A stretch of 64,000 nt of DNA from Falsiroseomonas frigidaquae (GCF_012163145.1 NZ_JAAVTX010000003.1:558001-622000), one strand, 5' to 3'; shown: positions 52,589 through 61,767, counted from the first letter of the stretch. Program-made: numbers and translations. The notes: generated from the letters alone by a model not told the origin.

Positions 52589-54289
52589 ATGCACCAGGCT
52601 CTCCGCGACCTGCGGGCGGATTACGACCTCATCGTGCTCGGCGCCGGCGGGGCCGGCATGGCGGCGGCGCTGTTTGCCGCACTGGATGGGCTGCGCGTGC
52701 TGCTGGTGGAGCGCACCGAATATCTCGGCGGCACCACCGCCTTCTCCGCAGCCACCACCTGGATTCCGAACACCCTGCATGCGGGGGAAGGCGACAGCCC
52801 CGCCCAGGCAGCTGAATTCCTCGACCATGCCGTGGGCAACCATGCCAGCCGGGCGCTGCGCCAGGCCTTCCTGGAGGCCGGCCCACAGGCCATCGCGCGG
52901 CTGGAGGCGGAGACGGAGGTCAAATTCCGCGCCCGCCCGCTGCACCCGGACTACATCCAGGAGATCCCCGGCGCCACGCTACGCGGAAGGGCGCTGGAGC
53001 CGCTGCCCTTCGACGGCCGCAGGCTGGGCGCGCTGTTCCCGCTGCTGCGGCCGCCGATCCCGGAATTCACCATCCTGGGCGGGATGATGGTGGACCGCGA
53101 CGATATCGGCCATCTGCTCGGCCTGCGGAAATCCTGGCGCTCCGCCCGCCATGCGCTCGGCCTGCTGGCGCGCCATGCGGCGGACCGGCTGCGCCACCCG
53201 CGCGGCACGCGGCTGGTGATGGGCAATGCGCTGGTCGGGCGGCTGCTGCACGAATTGGCGCGGCGTGGCGTCACCATCCTGACCGAGACGAAGACGGAGG
53301 CGCTGATCCGTGAGGGTGGCCGCGTCACCGGCCTGCAGCTGCGCCAGCATGCGACGCAGCAGCAGGTCGGGACGCGGCGCGGCGTGGTGCTGGCCACCGG
53401 CGGCTTCGGCCGGCACCCGGCGCGGCGGGCGGCGATGCTGCACGCGCCGACCCCCGCCCACAGCCCCGCCGCCCCCGGCCATACCGGGGAGATGCACGAC
53501 CTGGCGCTCGCCATCGGCGCCCGCTACGGCGAGGGTGGGATGGACAACGCCTTCTGGGCGCCCGTCTCCACCCGCATCCGCGCCGATGGCAGCACCGCGG
53601 TCTTCCCGCATTTCGTGCTGGATCGCGGCAAGCCCGGCACCGTCGCCGTCAATGCTGCCGGCCGGCGCTTCGTGAATGAGGCGACCAGCTACCACCTGTT
53701 CGCCCGCGCGATGTTCGCCAGCCACGCGACAGTGCCGACCATCCCGTGTTTCCTGATCGCGGATGCGGCGGCGCTGCGGAAATACGGGTTGGGCATGGTG
53801 CGCCCCGGCGGGCGCGGCCTGGCGCCCTACCTCGCCGATGGCTACCTGGTGGAGGCGCCGAGCGTGCCGGCGCTGGCGGCGAAGCTCGGCGTGGATGCGG
53901 AGGGGCTGGCGCAGACGGTGGCGGCGATGAACCGCTATGCCGAGACCGGGGAGGACCCGGAATTCGGCCGCGGCAGCACCGCCTATCACCGCGCCAATGG
54001 CGATGCGGCGCAGCGGCCGAACCCCAATCTCGGCCCGATCGCGACGCCGCCCTTCTACGCGCTGCGCCTGCTGCCCGGCGATATCGGCGCAGCGACGGGG
54101 CTGGTGACCGATGCGGATGCGCAGGTGCTGGACGAGGCGAACCGGCCGATCGGCGGCCTCTATGCGGTGGGCAACGACATGCATTCGATCATGGGCGGCG
54201 CCTATCCCGGGCCTGGCATCACCATCGGGCCCGGGATCACCTTCGGCTTCCTCGCCGCGCGGCATGCGGCGCGGGGCGGTCAGGCGTGA
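52589..54289 (+). CDS. FAD-dependent oxidoreductase (fumarate reductase/ketosteroid dehydrogenase type)
   Basis: 566 residues. LIVLGAGGAGMAAALFAALDG binds FAD, GGTTAFSAATTWIPN and VLATGGFGRHP are family motifs, and the C-terminal YAVGNDMHSIMGGAYPGPG is the second FAD contact. Members oxidise or reduce C-C bonds alpha to a keto or carboxyl group (e.g. 3-ketosteroid 1-dehydrogenase, flavocytochrome c, tricarballylate dehydrogenase). Next to TctABC, oxidation of an imported organic acid is plausible. A paralogue with near-identical motif order is encoded at 55898. Its 3' end overlaps the convergent AroE-like gene by 10 bases. Confidence 0.87.
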   Translation: MHQALRDLRADYDLIVLGAGGAGMAAALFAALDGLRVLLVERTEYLGGTTAFSAATTWIPNTLHAGEGDSPAQAAEFLDHAVGNHASRALRQAFLEAGPQAIARLEAETEVKFRARPLHPDYIQEIPGATLRGRALEPLPFDGRRLGALFPLLRPPIPEFTILGGMMVDRDDIGHLLGLRKSWRSARHALGLLARHAADRLRHPRGTRLVMGNALVGRLLHELARRGVTILTETKTEALIREGGRVTGLQLRQHATQQQVGTRRGVVLATGGFGRHPARRAAMLHAPTPAHSPAAPGHTGEMHDLALAIGARYGEGGMDNAFWAPVSTRIRADGSTAVFPHFVLDRGKPGTVAVNAAGRRFVNEATSYHLFARAMFASHATVPTIPCFLIADAAALRKYGLGMVRPGGRGLAPYLADGYLVEAPSVPALAAKLGVDAEGLAQTVAAMNRYAETGEDPEFGRGSTAYHRANGDAAQRPNPNLGPIATPPFYALRLLPGDIGAATGLVTDADAQVLDEANRPIGGLYAVGNDMHSIMGGAYPGPGITIGPGITFGFLAARHAARGGQA

Positions 54290-55074
54290 AGCAGGAAATC
54301 CACCATCATGGCGCGGCCGGCGGCGAACATGCCGATGCCGGTCTGCGTGCCGCAGCCTTTGGCGCGGGCGGCGGCGAGCAGCGGCGTGACCTCCGGGCTG
54401 GTGATCACCTCGCCCACGAACATGCCGGGGGTCAGGCGATCCGCCTGCACCGGCAGCGCATCGCCGGGCTTCATGCCGGCGGGGGTGGCGTTGCAGATCA
54501 GCTCATAGCCGGTGGGGTCGTCGCTGCCCGCGCTGAGCTTCGCCGCGCCGCGCCCGGCCAGCCGCGCCAGCAACCGGTCGCGACGCGCCGCATCGGCATC
54601 ATGGATGGCGAGTTCCGAAACCCCCGCCTCCAGCAGCGCCAGCGCGATGGCGGTGCCGGCGCCGCCCGCGCCCACCATCAGCGCGCGCTTGCCCTGCGGC
54701 AGGCAGCCCGCCTGGCGGATGCCGCCGACGAAGGCCACGCCATCCGTCATGTCGCCATGCCAGCTGCCATCCGCGTTGCGGCGCATGATGTTCACCGATT
54801 GCAGGAAGCCCGCGCGGTCCGTGGTGCTGGCGCAATGGGCGAAGGCGCCGAACTTGTGCGGCACGGTCACGACGATGCCATCCAGGTTGCCGGCCAGCGA
54901 CACGCCCCGCACGAAGTCATCCAGCGCCGCGACGGAAACCTGCGCCGGAACCAGCACCGCATCGCGCCCCCGCGCCGCGAATTCCCTCGTGATGCCGCCG
55001 GGCGACTGCACCTGCGCGATGGGATCGCCGATGATGACGAAGACGCGCGTGGCGCCGCTGAGGGCTTCGAGCAT
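54280..55074 (-). CDS. AroE-like (shikimate/quinate dehydrogenase family) oxidoreductase
   Basis: 264 residues. The N-terminal FVIIGDPIAQVQSPGGI corresponds to the shikimate-site opening, but the S-x-S serines are replaced; VVTVPHK keeps the catalytic Lys and MTDGVAFVGG the Asp. The NADP loop is VGAGGAGTAIALALLEAG. Altered substrate-site residues suggest a shikimate- or quinate-like compound rather than biosynthetic AroE. It lies between the flavoproteins, divergent from the IclR gene, which also points to catabolism. Confidence 0.84.
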   Translation of the reverse strand: MLEALSGATRVFVIIGDPIAQVQSPGGITREFAARGRDAVLVPAQVSVAALDDFVRGVSLAGNLDGIVVTVPHKFGAFAHCASTTDRAGFLQSVNIMRRNADGSWHGDMTDGVAFVGGIRQAGCLPQGKRALMVGAGGAGTAIALALLEAGVSELAIHDADAARRDRLLARLAGRGAAKLSAGSDDPTGYELICNATPAGMKPGDALPVQADRLTPGMFVGEVITSPEVTPLLAAARAKGCGTQTGIGMFAAGRAMMVDFLLHA

Positions 55075-55118
55075 GTTGGTTTCCTCCTGTCCCCGCAGCT
55101 AGCCACGGCGCGCGCCGC

Positions 55119-55901
55119 ATGACCACCGTGCTCGACCGGTCCCTGCGGCTGCTGGAGGCGCTGGCCCGCGCGCCCGAAGGCCTGCCCCTGGCCATGCTGG
55201 CGGACCGCCTGGCAATCCCGCGCAGCGCCGCGCACCGGCTGCTGACGGAGCTGTCGCGCCAGGGCTATGTCCGCCAGGGGCATGATGGCGGGCCCTATGC
55301 GCTGACCCTGAAACTGGCGGGCCTCGGCCTGACCTTCCTGGCGCAGTCGGGCATCCCGGACATCGCCCAGCCGGTGCTGGACCGCCTGGCGACGGCGAGC
55401 GGGGAGCTGGTGCGCCTCGGCGTGGTCCGCGACGAGAGGCTGGTCTGGGTGGCCAAGGCGCAGGGCGCGCGGGCCGGGCTGCGCTACGACCCGGACAATG
55501 GCGCGGAGGCGCATCTGGCCTCCACCGCCAATGGCCAGGCCTGGCTGGCCACGCTGGAGGAGGATGCGGCGCTGGCGCTGGTCGCGGCCCAGGGCTTCGG
55601 GGATGCCGCGCAGCTCGGCCCGCAGGCACCGCGGGACCTGCCGGCGCTGCTGGCGCGGCTGCAGGCGGCGCGGCTGCGGGGCTTTGCCTGCGTCACCGAA
55701 AGCAGCGCCCCCGGCACCGCCGCCATGGCCGCGGTGGTGCGCGCGCCGCAGGGCCAGGCGATCGGCGTGGTCAGCATCGCCGGCCCGGCCTTCCGGCTCG
55801 ACGCCGCGCGGATGGAGGCGCTGGCGCCGGCGCTGCTGGCGGCGGCGGCGGAGCTGGCGGAGGCCAGCGCGGCCTCCCCACTGCTGCGGGCCGTGCCATG
55901 A
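55119..55901 (+). CDS. IclR-family transcriptional regulator
   Basis: 260 residues. The N-terminal winged HTH (LLEALARAPEGLPLAMLADR, IPRSAAHRLLTELS) is followed by the IclR effector-binding domain with AHLASTANGQAWLATL and VTESSAPGTAAMAAVV. IclR members respond to aromatic or carboxylic acids and control catabolic operons. It overlaps the second flavoprotein gene by 4 bases and is divergent from the AroE-like gene, so both are probable targets. Confidence 0.9.
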   Translation: MTTVLDRSLRLLEALARAPEGLPLAMLADRLAIPRSAAHRLLTELSRQGYVRQGHDGGPYALTLKLAGLGLTFLAQSGIPDIAQPVLDRLATASGELVRLGVVRDERLVWVAKAQGARAGLRYDPDNGAEAHLASTANGQAWLATLEEDAALALVAAQGFGDAAQLGPQAPRDLPALLARLQAARLRGFACVTESSAPGTAAMAAVVRAPQGQAIGVVSIAGPAFRLDAARMEALAPALLAAAAELAEASAASPLLRAVP

Positions 55902-57574
55902 GCCAGGATTGCGACGTGCTGGTGATCGGCTCCGGCGCCGGCGGGCTGGCCACCGCGGTGACCGCGGCCTTCCACGGGCTGCGCGTGGTGGTGGCGGAGA
56001 AGGCCGATCTGTTCGGCGGCACCACTGCCTGGTCCGGCGGCTGGATGTGGGTGCCGCGCAACCCCCTCGCCGTGGCCGCCGGCATCGTCGAGGATGTGGA
56101 GGCACCGCGCAGCTACCTGCGGCACGAGCTGGGCAACCAGTACGACGCGGCGAAGGTGGAGGCCTTCCTGCACGCCGCGCCGCGCATGGTGGATTTCTTC
56201 GCGGGCCATACGGCGGTTCAGTTCATCGCCGGCAACGCCATTCCGGATTTCCATGGCGACACGCCCGGCGCGGCCAAAGGCGGGCGTTCCGTCTGCGCCG
56301 CGCCCTTCGACGGCCGCGTGCTGGGGCCGCTGCTGCACCGGCTGCGGCCGCCGCTGGCGGAGCTGACCCTGGCCGGCATGGGCATCGCCTCGGGCGAGGA
56401 TCTGCGGCGCTTCATGACCGCGACGCGTTCGCCGCGATCCGCCCTGCACGCGGCACGGCGCCTGGCGCGGCATGGCTGGGACCGGTTGCGGCATGGGCGC
56501 GGCATGCATCTGGTGAACGGCAATGCGCTGGCCGCGCGGCTGCTCAAATCAGCCGATGATCTCGGCGTGGCGCTGTGGGAGTCGGCGCCCGCCGCACGCC
56601 TGCTGATGCAGGATGGCGCGGTGCACGGCGCGGTGCTGCGGCGGGGCGGGACGGAGGTGCAGGTGGTGGCGCGGCGCGGCGTGGTGCTGGCCTGTGGCGG
56701 CTTCCCGCATGAGGGGAACCGGATCCGCGCCCTGTTCCCGCACGCCCCGGATGGCGCGCATTTCTCCGCCGCCCCGCGCGGCAATACCGGCGACGGGCTG
56801 CGTCTGGGGGAGGATGCGGGCGGCGCCGTGGTGCGGGATTTTCCCGATGCGGGCGCCTGGGCGCCGGTCTCCCGCGTGCCGCATGCGGATGGCAGCGCGG
56901 GCCACTTCCCGCATCTGGTGGAGCGCGGCAAGCCGGGCGTCATCGGCGTGACCGCGCGCGGGCTTCGCTTCACCAATGAGGCGCGCGCCTATCACGACAT
57001 GATGCGCGGGCTCTTCGCCGCGGTGCAGCCGCCGGAGGAGGTGTGCTGCTGGCTGGTCTGCGACCATCGCTTCCTGCGGCGCTACGGCCTCGGCTTCGTC
57101 AAGCCGGCGCCGCTGCCGATCTTCCCGCATCTGCGCTCCGGCTATCTGCATCGCGGTACCACGCTGGCGGCGCTGGCCGCCGCCTGCGGCATCGATGGCG
57201 CGGCGCTGGAGGCCACCATCGCGCGCTACAACGGCCCGGCGCGGCAGGGCGCGGACCCGGAATTCGGCCGCGGCAGCACCCCCTATGAACGCATGCAGGG
57301 CGATGCCGGGCGCTGCAACGCGCCGATCGAGCGCGCGCCCTTCTACGCGGTGAAGATCGTGCCCGGCAGCCTCGGCACCTTCGCCGGGCTGCGGACCGAT
57401 GCGGCGGCGCGGGTGCTGGATGCGGCGGGCGCGCCGATCCCGGGCCTCACCGCCGTGGGCAATGACATGGCGAGCATGATGGGCGGGCACTATCCCTCCG
57501 GCGGCATCACCCTCGGCCCCGCCATGACCTTCGGCTGGATCGCCGGCCGCCGGCTTGCGGGGATCGAGACATGA
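55898..57574 (+). CDS. FAD-dependent oxidoreductase, paralogue of the 52589 gene
   Basis: 558 residues. VLVIGSGAGGLATAVTAAFHG, GGTTAWSGGWMWVP, VVLACGGFPHEGNR and VGNDMASMMGGHYPSGG match the first flavoprotein in order and spacing, including the PFDGR and ELTLAGMGI regions. It is presumably a dehydrogenase on a related substrate, perhaps the other step of the same pathway. It sits between the IclR gene and the TIM-barrel gene, with 4-base overlaps at both ends. Confidence 0.87.
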   Translation: MSQDCDVLVIGSGAGGLATAVTAAFHGLRVVVAEKADLFGGTTAWSGGWMWVPRNPLAVAAGIVEDVEAPRSYLRHELGNQYDAAKVEAFLHAAPRMVDFFAGHTAVQFIAGNAIPDFHGDTPGAAKGGRSVCAAPFDGRVLGPLLHRLRPPLAELTLAGMGIASGEDLRRFMTATRSPRSALHAARRLARHGWDRLRHGRGMHLVNGNALAARLLKSADDLGVALWESAPAARLLMQDGAVHGAVLRRGGTEVQVVARRGVVLACGGFPHEGNRIRALFPHAPDGAHFSAAPRGNTGDGLRLGEDAGGAVVRDFPDAGAWAPVSRVPHADGSAGHFPHLVERGKPGVIGVTARGLRFTNEARAYHDMMRGLFAAVQPPEEVCCWLVCDHRFLRRYGLGFVKPAPLPIFPHLRSGYLHRGTTLAALAAACGIDGAALEATIARYNGPARQGADPEFGRGSTPYERMQGDAGRCNAPIERAPFYAVKIVPGSLGTFAGLRTDAAARVLDAAGAPIPGLTAVGNDMASMMGGHYPSGGITLGPAMTFGWIAGRRLAGIET

Positions 57575-58386
57575 CACGCCGCCTCGGCATCGCGCAGCTG
57601 ACCCTGCTGGAGACACCGCCGCCGGAGCTGCTCTCCATCGCTGCGGAAGCGGGCGCCGATTGCGTCGGCATCCGCCTGATCCCGGTGCTGCCCGGCACGC
57701 CCTTCGCCCCGCTGATCACCGACGCACCGCTGATGCGGGAGACGCTGCGGCGCATCGCGGCGACCGGCGTGCAGGTCTTCGATATCGAGATCGTGCGGCT
57801 GGAGCCGGACACCGATGTCGCCCGCTTCACGCCATTCTTCGAGGCCGGTGCCAGGCTGGGCGCCAAGGCCATCCTGGTCGCGGCCTATGACCCGGAACCG
57901 GCACGGCTGGCGGAGAATTATGCGCGGTTCTGCGACGCCGCGGCACCCTATGGGCTGACCGCGGACCTGGAATTCATGCCCTGGACCGCGGTGCCAAATG
58001 TGCGCGCGGCGGTGGCGCTGCTGGCGCAGGTGGACCGGCCGAATGCCGGCATCCTGGTGGACCCGATCCATTTCGACCGCAGCGGCAGCACGCTGGCGGA
58101 CCTCGCCATGATCCGCCCGGACTGGCTGCACTACTGGCAACTCTGCGACGCGCCCGCCGCGCAGCCCGCCGATCTGGAGGAGATGCTGCACCAGGCGCGC
58201 GCCGAACGGCTGCGGCCCGGCCAGGGCGGGCTGGACCTTCCTGCGCTGATCCGCGCCATGCCGCCCGATCTGCCGGTCAGCCTGGAGGTGCCGGAGGTGA
58301 CGCTGGCGCGCAGCGTGGCGGCGCGGGCGCGCGGCGTTTCGATGCTGCGGGAAGCCCGCGCCTTCCTGTCACAGCACGCTGCGTAG
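57571..58386 (+). CDS. TIM-barrel sugar phosphate isomerase/epimerase-like protein (AP endonuclease 2 family)
   Basis: 271 residues with the xylose isomerase-like barrel: LGIAQLTLLETPPPELL, AAEAGADCVGIRL, LTADLEFMPWT (metal Glu) and ILVDPIHFDRSG (metal Asp/His) in the expected order. It may isomerise a keto-sugar or act on a cyclic or aromatic intermediate, as with IolE/dehydroshikimate-type proteins. It is translationally coupled to the flavoprotein gene; its 3' end overlaps the convergent paralogue by 18 bases. Confidence 0.82.
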   Translation: MTRRLGIAQLTLLETPPPELLSIAAEAGADCVGIRLIPVLPGTPFAPLITDAPLMRETLRRIAATGVQVFDIEIVRLEPDTDVARFTPFFEAGARLGAKAILVAAYDPEPARLAENYARFCDAAAPYGLTADLEFMPWTAVPNVRAAVALLAQVDRPNAGILVDPIHFDRSGSTLADLAMIRPDWLHYWQLCDAPAAQPADLEEMLHQARAERLRPGQGGLDLPALIRAMPPDLPVSLEVPEVTLARSVAARARGVSMLREARAFLSQHAA

Positions 58387-59214
58387 CCAGGCCAGGCTGC
58401 GCGCGACCTGCGGTTCCTCCTCCTCGCCATAGGCCGGGTCGAGGTAGTCGATCTCCAGCGCCAGCAGGCCCTTGTAGTCGGCAGCACGCAGATGGCCGAG
58501 CACGGCCACGATATCCACCAGCCCCGCATCCAGCGGCACGCTGGGCCAGAAGGCGAAGCTGCGCGGGTCGCCGCGCACCGCTGAGACGTTCTTCACATGC
58601 GTCGCACGGGTCCAGGGCGCGAGCTTGGCCGCCACCGCCACCGGCTCCTCGAACATCCGCAGGTTGTTCGCGGTGTCGAGGCAGACGCCGAGGCCGGGGC
58701 TGTCCACCGCCTGCATGATCTCCACCATCTCATCCGCCAGCAGGTCGATATGGTTCTCCACCGCCAGCACCACGCCCTGCCGTGCGGCGGCCTCCGCCAG
58801 CGGTTGCAGCATCGGCACCAGCTTCGCCTTGTGCTGCGCCCAATCCGCCGGCCGCGTGCGGCGGCTGCCGGCGCAGATGCGCATCACCGTGGCGCCGACG
58901 CGTTTCGCGATGCCGATATGGCGCAGCAGGTCCTGCGCGGCCGCCTCATCGGTGCCGGAGCGCAGCCCGTCCGGATGGCCCCAGGCCCAGACCGGCTCCA
59001 GGCCCAGCTCCGCCACGCGATCCGCCAGCCTTCCCAGCGTGGCGTCATCCTCCGGGATATAGACCGCCTCCAGCGACACGCCGGCCACGCCATGGCCATG
59101 GGCGATGTCGAGGAAGTCGAAGACGTCGATGCGGCGGCCGGGGTCGCGTTGCAGCCCCTCATACCAATCGCCGAAGAAGCGGTGGTAGCAGTAGCTGTCG
59201 ATGCCGATGCGCAT
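58369..59214 (-). CDS. TIM-barrel sugar phosphate isomerase/epimerase-like protein
   Basis: 281 residues, xylose isomerase-like barrel. IGIDSYCYHRFFGDW, GVSLEAVYIPED, LAVENHIDLLADEM, GVCLDTANNLRMFEEP and LLALEIDYLDP include the metal-binding Glu/Asp/His positions of the AP endonuclease 2 superfamily. It is a distant relative of the previous gene, on the other strand. Transcription from the minus strand is closed off by a strong palindrome on its 5' side that ends the TonB receptor gene. Confidence 0.83.
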   Translation of the reverse strand: MRIGIDSYCYHRFFGDWYEGLQRDPGRRIDVFDFLDIAHGHGVAGVSLEAVYIPEDDATLGRLADRVAELGLEPVWAWGHPDGLRSGTDEAAAQDLLRHIGIAKRVGATVMRICAGSRRTRPADWAQHKAKLVPMLQPLAEAAARQGVVLAVENHIDLLADEMVEIMQAVDSPGLGVCLDTANNLRMFEEPVAVAAKLAPWTRATHVKNVSAVRGDPRSFAFWPSVPLDAGLVDIVAVLGHLRAADYKGLLALEIDYLDPAYGEEEEPQVARSLAWLRSVL

Positions 59215-59224
59215 GCTTTGGTCT

Positions 59225-59259
59225 CCCCAGGGGAGCGTCGCACGGACGCTCCCCTGGGG
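59225..59259. terminator. 15-bp perfect palindrome terminator
   Basis: CCCCAGGGGAGCGTC (59225-59239) pairs fully with GACGCTCCCCTGGGG (59245-59259) around a GCACG loop. It lies between the stop of the TonB-dependent receptor gene and the start of the TIM-barrel gene on the same strand, so it most likely ends receptor transcription. There is no T run. Confidence 0.75.
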
Positions 59260-59265
59260 CGATAC

Positions 59266-61356
59266 TCAGAAGCGCAGCTGCAGCCCGCCATAGACGGAAC
59301 GGCCGAAGCCCGGCTCGAACAGCGCCGCATTCGCCGTCGCACTCGTCGCCACACTGGTCGAGGAAATGTAGCGCACATCGGTCAGGTTGCGGCCCGCCAC
59401 GAAGGCGGTCACGCCATTGCCGAAATTCCAGCCGGCGCGCAGGCCGAACAGCGCGTAGCTGTCGGTGCGTAGGGTATTGGCATTGTCGGCATAGAAGCCG
59501 CTCGGGACCCAATCGACATTCGGCGCCACCCAGCCGCCGGCCGGGTGGGCGTAGCGCAGCTCCGCATGCAGCAGGTGGCGCGGCGCGCCGGGCAGGTCGT
59601 TGTCGCCATAGGTGCTGTCATCGTCGAAGCGGAAATCGCTGAAGGTATAGGCGGCGCGCAGCGTCACGCTGTCCCCGGTCGCCAGCGCGTTGCGCCGCGC
59701 CGTCCAGTCCAGCCCGGCCTCGATGCCCTGGTGGATGGTGCGGTCCACATTCTGCGCCAGGGAGGATCCGGCGGTGGGGCCGGTCAGCAGCTGGATCTCA
59801 TCGCGGATCCAGGCGCGGTACAGCGCCACCTCGAAGCCCAGATCGCCGATCCGCCCGCGCGTGCCGATCTCCGCCGTCACCGCGCGCTGCGCATCGAGTC
59901 CGGAGAAGCCGGCACTTGGCACCAGCGGTGTCAGGTCCGAGAGCGTCGGCGGCTCCGTGCTCCAGGAGACATTGGCGAAGACCTGCGCCTGTGGCGTCGC
60001 ATCCCACAGCAGGCCCAGGCGCGGATTTACCCACTGCCAGCGGCCGCTGCCGCTGTCATCCGCCTTCGGATCCGCCGCCGTCACCGCCTCGCCGAAGAAT
60101 CGGTCACGGCTGGCGCGATAGGCCTCGCCCGCCTGCAGCCCGGCGATAACGCCGACCGTCGGCAGCACCCGCAGCGTGCTTTCGGCATAAAGGTCGTTGG
60201 TGCGCGCGCGGTCGGTGGAGGAGGCAGTCCTCGCCCCCGGCTGGCCGCCAGTGTTCACGTAGCGGTTGCTGTCGGTGACGCCGATCGCCGCGTTGGCGCC
60301 GACCACCAGCCGATGCTCCAGCCCCGCGATCCGCCCCTCCAGCGTCGCGCGGCCGAATGCCGAGAAATCGTCGTTGCGCTGGTCGATATACTGGAAGATC
60401 GGGTGGTCCAGTTCCCGCCGCACCGCGCCGATGCCGGCTTCCAGCAGCACGCCCTCCATCGGCCGGTAGGCGGTGCGGCTGCCGAGGCGCAGGCTTTCGA
60501 TATTGCGCTGGTAGTCCTGCACCAGGTTGGCCGAGGCCGCGCCGCGCGGATTGCGCAGCGCCTGCTCGCGCGTGACGGAGCCCGGGATCTGCTGCCAGAT
60601 GTTGTTGTAGGTCAGGTAGAAGCGCGTCTCCGCCTGCTCCGACCAGCGATAGCCGACATTGCCGGAGATCCGCTGGCTGCGGCCGGCGCTGTGGTTGCGG
60701 AAGCCTTCCTGAGTCAGGGTGGAATAGGCGAGGAAGGCATCCGCCGCGCCGCTCGCCAAGCCATAGGTCAGCAGGCCGCGCGCGAAGCCGTCGCTGCCCA
60801 CCTCGCCGCGGATGGTGCCGCCCGGATTGCTGCGTCCGGTCTGCGACACGCCGTTGATGGCGCCGCCCAGCGTGTTCGATCCTTGCGCGAAGCCCTGCGC
60901 GCCGCGGAACACCTCCAGCCGCTGCAGCGTCTGCGAATCCAGCTCCTGGAAATCGCCGCTGCCATCGGCCTGGTTCAGCGGCACGCCATCCAGCGTCAGT
61001 CGCACGCCGCGCAGATGGAAGTTGCGGGCGAGGCCGGAGCCGCGGATGGAAAGCCGCGAATCCTCGCCCCATTTCGGCCGGGCGAAGACGCCGGGCGTCA
61101 GCTCCAGCATGTCCTGCAGCGTGGTGGTGCCTGGCCGGTCGAGGAAGGTCTCGGCGGGGACGACGGAGGCATTGCCGGGGATCTGCCGCAGCGCGGTCGC
61201 GGCGGCGTCGTTGTCCGGCGTGGCGGCCACGGGCGGCACGCGAGGCGCGGTGACCAGCAGGTCGGGCAGCGTGGTGGGGTTGGGCGTTTGGGCCAAAGCA
61301 AGCCCAGGCAGCATCAGGGCGGCGCCGGCAAGCCGGGCGCGCGTGATCTTGGTCAT
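59266..61356 (-). CDS. TonB-dependent outer-membrane receptor
   Basis: 696 residues from the ATG at 61356 (aagga 10 bases upstream). A signal peptide (RARLAGAALMLPGLALAQ) precedes a plug domain with NASVVPAETFLDRPG, MLELTPGVFARP and RLSIRGSGLARNFHLRG; the barrel ends in GGLQLRF with the terminal Phe needed for outer-membrane assembly. It takes up a scarce nutrient such as a metal chelate. The next gene upstream encodes a DUF2946-like protein; such proteins often accompany TonB receptors linked to copper, so a copper or siderophore substrate is possible. Confidence 0.9.
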   Translation of the reverse strand: MTKITRARLAGAALMLPGLALAQTPNPTTLPDLLVTAPRVPPVAATPDNDAAATALRQIPGNASVVPAETFLDRPGTTTLQDMLELTPGVFARPKWGEDSRLSIRGSGLARNFHLRGVRLTLDGVPLNQADGSGDFQELDSQTLQRLEVFRGAQGFAQGSNTLGGAINGVSQTGRSNPGGTIRGEVGSDGFARGLLTYGLASGAADAFLAYSTLTQEGFRNHSAGRSQRISGNVGYRWSEQAETRFYLTYNNIWQQIPGSVTREQALRNPRGAASANLVQDYQRNIESLRLGSRTAYRPMEGVLLEAGIGAVRRELDHPIFQYIDQRNDDFSAFGRATLEGRIAGLEHRLVVGANAAIGVTDSNRYVNTGGQPGARTASSTDRARTNDLYAESTLRVLPTVGVIAGLQAGEAYRASRDRFFGEAVTAADPKADDSGSGRWQWVNPRLGLLWDATPQAQVFANVSWSTEPPTLSDLTPLVPSAGFSGLDAQRAVTAEIGTRGRIGDLGFEVALYRAWIRDEIQLLTGPTAGSSLAQNVDRTIHQGIEAGLDWTARRNALATGDSVTLRAAYTFSDFRFDDDSTYGDNDLPGAPRHLLHAELRYAHPAGGWVAPNVDWVPSGFYADNANTLRTDSYALFGLRAGWNFGNGVTAFVAGRNLTDVRYISSTSVATSATANAALFEPGFGRSVYGGLQLRF

Positions 61357-61394
61357 CGGGAAACATCCTTGTCTGAGTGCGGAAGCGCGGCGTC

Positions 61395-61766
61395 TCAGAC
61401 GAGGGCGGGTGGGGCCTGCGCACCCAAGGGCGGGCCACGGATCGGCGGGCGCAGCGTGGTGGCGGCAGGCAGGACATGCTGCGGCCCCGCCAGCACCCAG
61501 GCCGGGCGCGGCAGCGCCGGCGGCTCGGGCAGCAGCACCGCCGGCAGGCTGTGGCAGACCGGGCAGAACTCGCCATGCGCGGGCGGGTCCGGCAGCACCT
61601 GGCCATCCGGCCCGATCACCACCCGGCGCATGCCGTCCATGGTGCAGAGCTCGGTCACCAGCCCGCCGGCATGGGCGGACTTCCGCCACAGGCACAGCGC
61701 CGGCGCCAGCGCGGTCTGCGCCAGCAGCACCAGCAGCAGCGCCAGCAGGGCGGGCCGGCAGATCAT
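61395..61766 (-). CDS. DUF2946-like small secreted/membrane protein
   Basis: 123 residues from the ATG at 61766. A hydrophobic N-terminus (ALLALLLVLLAQTALAPALC) may be a signal anchor. ELCTMDGMRRV and CPVCHSLPAV match the Cys-containing pattern of DUF2946 proteins; the C-terminus is Pro/Leu-rich. Function is unknown; some members are associated with metal-linked TonB receptors, as here. It starts just 1 base after the xth gene's stop and ends 38 bases before the receptor gene. Confidence 0.65.
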   Translation of the reverse strand: MICRPALLALLLVLLAQTALAPALCLWRKSAHAGGLVTELCTMDGMRRVVIGPDGQVLPDPPAHGEFCPVCHSLPAVLLPEPPALPRPAWVLAGPQHVLPAATTLRPPIRGPPLGAQAPPALV

Positions 61767-61767
61767 C

